Positions 35,654 to 37,096 of a DNA stretch of 37,096 bases are shown here, one piece after another; the first letter of the stretch is position 1; each line of letters begins with the position of its first letter. Under the pieces are notes generated by a model. It worked only from the letters and a program-made list of their open reading frames with translations. It made no database searches and was not told the DNA's origin. The translations under genes and the position numbers were made by a program. Source of the DNA: DASVRA01 sp036388855 (GTDB lineage: Bacteria > Pseudomonadota > Alphaproteobacteria > Caulobacterales > Caulobacteraceae); NCBI GenBank assembly GCA_036388855.1, contig DASVRA010000008.1, forward strand, positions 1-37,096. The letters run 5' to 3'.

Positions 35654-37096
35654 GGCGTCGCGGCCAGGAGTTCGGCCGTGTAGGGGTGCCGAGGCGCAGC
35701 GAACACCTGCTCGGTTGGCCCCTCCTCGACGATCCGGCCCGCGCGCATCACCAGCACCCGGTCGGTGACGGCGCGCACCACCGAAAGGTCATGCGAGACG
35801 AACAGGTACGCCAGCCCGAGGCGGTGCGAGAGGTCGTCCAGCAGCGCCAGGATTTGTGCCCGCACCGACACGTCCAGCGCCGAGACCGCCTCGTCGAGCG
35901 CAATGATCGCCGGCTCCACGATCAGGGCTCGGGCGATGGCCAGCCGCTGGCGCTGACCGCCGGAGAACTCGTGCGGATAGCGGTCGGCATGTTCGCGCCT
36001 CAACCCGACGCTCTCCAGGGCCGCCTCGACTCTGGCGCGCCGCTCGGCCGCCGACACAGGCCGGTCGAGCAGCGCAAGCGGCTCCGCCACCAGCCGTTCG
36101 GCCCGGTAGCGGGGATCGAAGCTGCCGTAAGGGTCCTGGAACACCACCTGGATGCGCCGGCGCAGGGCGCGAAGCGCCTCGCCCTTGGCGCCGGTGATGC
36201 TGCGGCCCTCGACCAGCACCTCGCCCGCCTGCGGCGCCTCCAGCGCCAGGATTGTGCGTAGCAGGGTGGACTTGCCGCAGCCGGACTCGCCCACCAGCCC
36301 CACCCGCTCGCCCGCGGCAACGCTCAGGCTGACGCCGTCGACGGCGCGCAGCCGCGGCGCCTTGCCGAGAAAGCCGGCGCGGGCGCCTTCATACTCGCGC
36401 ACGATGCCGCGCGCCTCCAGCACGGGCGCCCGGGGCTGGGCTTGCGGGCGCTGGGGCGGGGCATAGGCGGAGGCTTGCATCAGGGTGCGGGTGTAGGGCT
36501 CGCGCGGCGACCGAAGCACCGCGTCCGCGGGACCCGACTCGACGATCCTCCCGTCCTTCATGATCGCCACGCGGCCAGCCGCGCCCGCGACCACGGCAAG
36601 GTCGTGGCTGACCAGGATCAGGCCGGCGCCGTCCTCCCGCACCAGCCGCTCGAGCAGGCGCAGCACCTGGGCCTGCGTGGTGACGTCGAGCGCGGTGGTG
36701 GCCTCGTCGGCGATCAGCAGGGCGGGCTCCAGCGCCACGGCGGCGGCGATGGCGGCGCGTTGACGCTGACCGCCGGACAGCTCGTGCGGGTAGCGGCTGG
36801 GGGAGACCTCCTCAGGCGGCAGGCCGACTCGCGCCAGCACTTCGCGCGCGCGCCGCGGCGCCTCGGCTCGGGAGGCGGCGCCGTGGACGCGGAAGGTCTC
36901 GGCCACCTGGTCGCCGATGGTCATCAGCGGGTTGAGCGCGGTCATCGGCTCCTGGAAGATCATGCCGATGGCGCGGCCGCGGACCTGCTGGAGCGCGCTA
37001 TCGTCTGCGGTGGTGAGATCGAGGGGCGCGGCGTTGCTCCGCTCGAGCAGGATGCTGCCGCCGGTGATGCGGCCGCCGCCGAAATCGACGAGGCGG
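35632..37096 (-). CDS. Peptide ABC transporter ATP-binding protein, fused double ATPase (5' end outside window)
   Basis: About 488 residues are visible of a YejF/DppD-DppF-type fusion that powers oligopeptide import. The frame is open to the right edge (visible N-terminal part RLVDFGGGRITGGSILL), so the start and first Walker A lie beyond it. In ATPase 1, the Q-loop MIFQEPMTALNPL and signature LSGGQRQRAAIAAA precede the Walker B IADEATTALD. In ATPase 2, Walker A is GESGCGKST, the Q-loop VFQDPYGSFDPRY, the signature FSGGQRQRLAIARALI and Walker B ALDEAVSALD. The oligopeptide-transporter tail RHPYTAELLAATPQLP ends the chain. It converges with the P1 peptidase gene, overlapping by 22 bases. Confidence 0.95.
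   Translation of the reverse strand, partial: RLVDFGGGRITGGSILLERSNAAPLDLTTADDSALQQVRGRAIGMIFQEPMTALNPLMTIGDQVAETFRVHGAASRAEAPRRAREVLARVGLPPEEVSPSRYPHELSGGQRQRAAIAAAVALEPALLIADEATTALDVTTQAQVLRLLERLVREDGAGLILVSHDLAVVAGAAGRVAIMKDGRIVESGPADAVLRSPREPYTRTLMQASAYAPPQRPQAQPRAPVLEARGIVREYEGARAGFLGKAPRLRAVDGVSLSVAAGERVGLVGESGCGKSTLLRTILALEAPQAGEVLVEGRSITGAKGEALRALRRRIQVVFQDPYGSFDPRYRAERLVAEPLALLDRPVSAAERRARVEAALESVGLRREHADRYPHEFSGGQRQRLAIARALIVEPAIIALDEAVSALDVSVRAQILALLDDLSHRLGLAYLFVSHDLSVVRAVTDRVLVMRAGRIVEEGPTEQVFAAPRHPYTAELLAATPQLPAAA

Overview
The window is about 37 kb of GC-rich (roughly 70 percent by eye), densely packed chromosomal DNA from an alphaproteobacterium, most likely Caulobacteraceae (Caulobacter or Phenylobacterium type). 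The strongest taxonomic signal is a PopA-like REC-REC-GGDEF protein with a degenerate catalytic site and an intact c-di-GMP I-site. An alphaproteobacterial sigma-70 and primase, the sdhE-mfd pair and an RpoE-ChrR pair agree with this. No rRNA, tRNA, CRISPR array, transposase or integrase was recognised. No gene-free stretch exceeds 300 bases.

Layout. 1-2161: tail of an unrecognised gene, the rpoD terminator, and rpoD. 2348-7459: a probable insertion between rpoD and dnaG. It holds a leftward set (flavin reductase, DUF1801, 2OG-Fe(II) oxygenase), a rightward four-gene operon of membrane proteins around a small XRE regulator (DUF2975, HTH, DUF2306-like, small membrane protein) behind a promoter with three alternating CGATAA half-sites, and a membrane-anchored hypothetical. 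7562-9406: dnaG, whose 3' third is about 48 percent GC. 9458-14014: methyltransferase, secreted DUF1579-like protein, MFS transporter, der and a DoxX protein. 14062-14142: a REP-like hairpin. 14224-19019: ku, a TusA-like protein overlapped antisense by yihY, popA and an exported amidohydrolase. 19060-22838: sdhE-mfd, read leftward. 22905-24459: prepilin peptidase and SleB-type cell-wall hydrolase. 24637-26907: Tat-exported ferritin-like protein, ECF sigma factor and ChrR anti-sigma. 27064-29612: trmJ, exported metallo-beta-lactamase-fold hydrolase and rpsD. 29623-33458: exported alpha/beta hydrolase divergent from a TetR regulator with a palindromic operator between them, a retropepsin-like protease and a TIGR03032 protein. 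33455-37096: two divergent P1-family aminopeptidase paralogues and the 3' part of a fused double-ATPase peptide ABC transporter gene.

Working together: rpoD, dnaG, der, rpsD, mfd, sdhE and trmJ are core information-processing or respiratory genes. PopA belongs to c-di-GMP cell-cycle control. Sigma/ChrR is a zinc-anti-sigma stress switch, probably for singlet oxygen. The two P1 peptidases beside a peptide ABC ATPase suggest peptide uptake and hydrolysis. Convergent neighbours often share stop codons or overlap, leaving no room for separate terminators.

The features most worth follow-up are the low-GC 3' segment of dnaG, the three-half-site operator of the DUF2975 operon, and the 125-base antisense overlap of yihY with the TusA-like gene. 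I did not find an unmistakably new multi-gene system.
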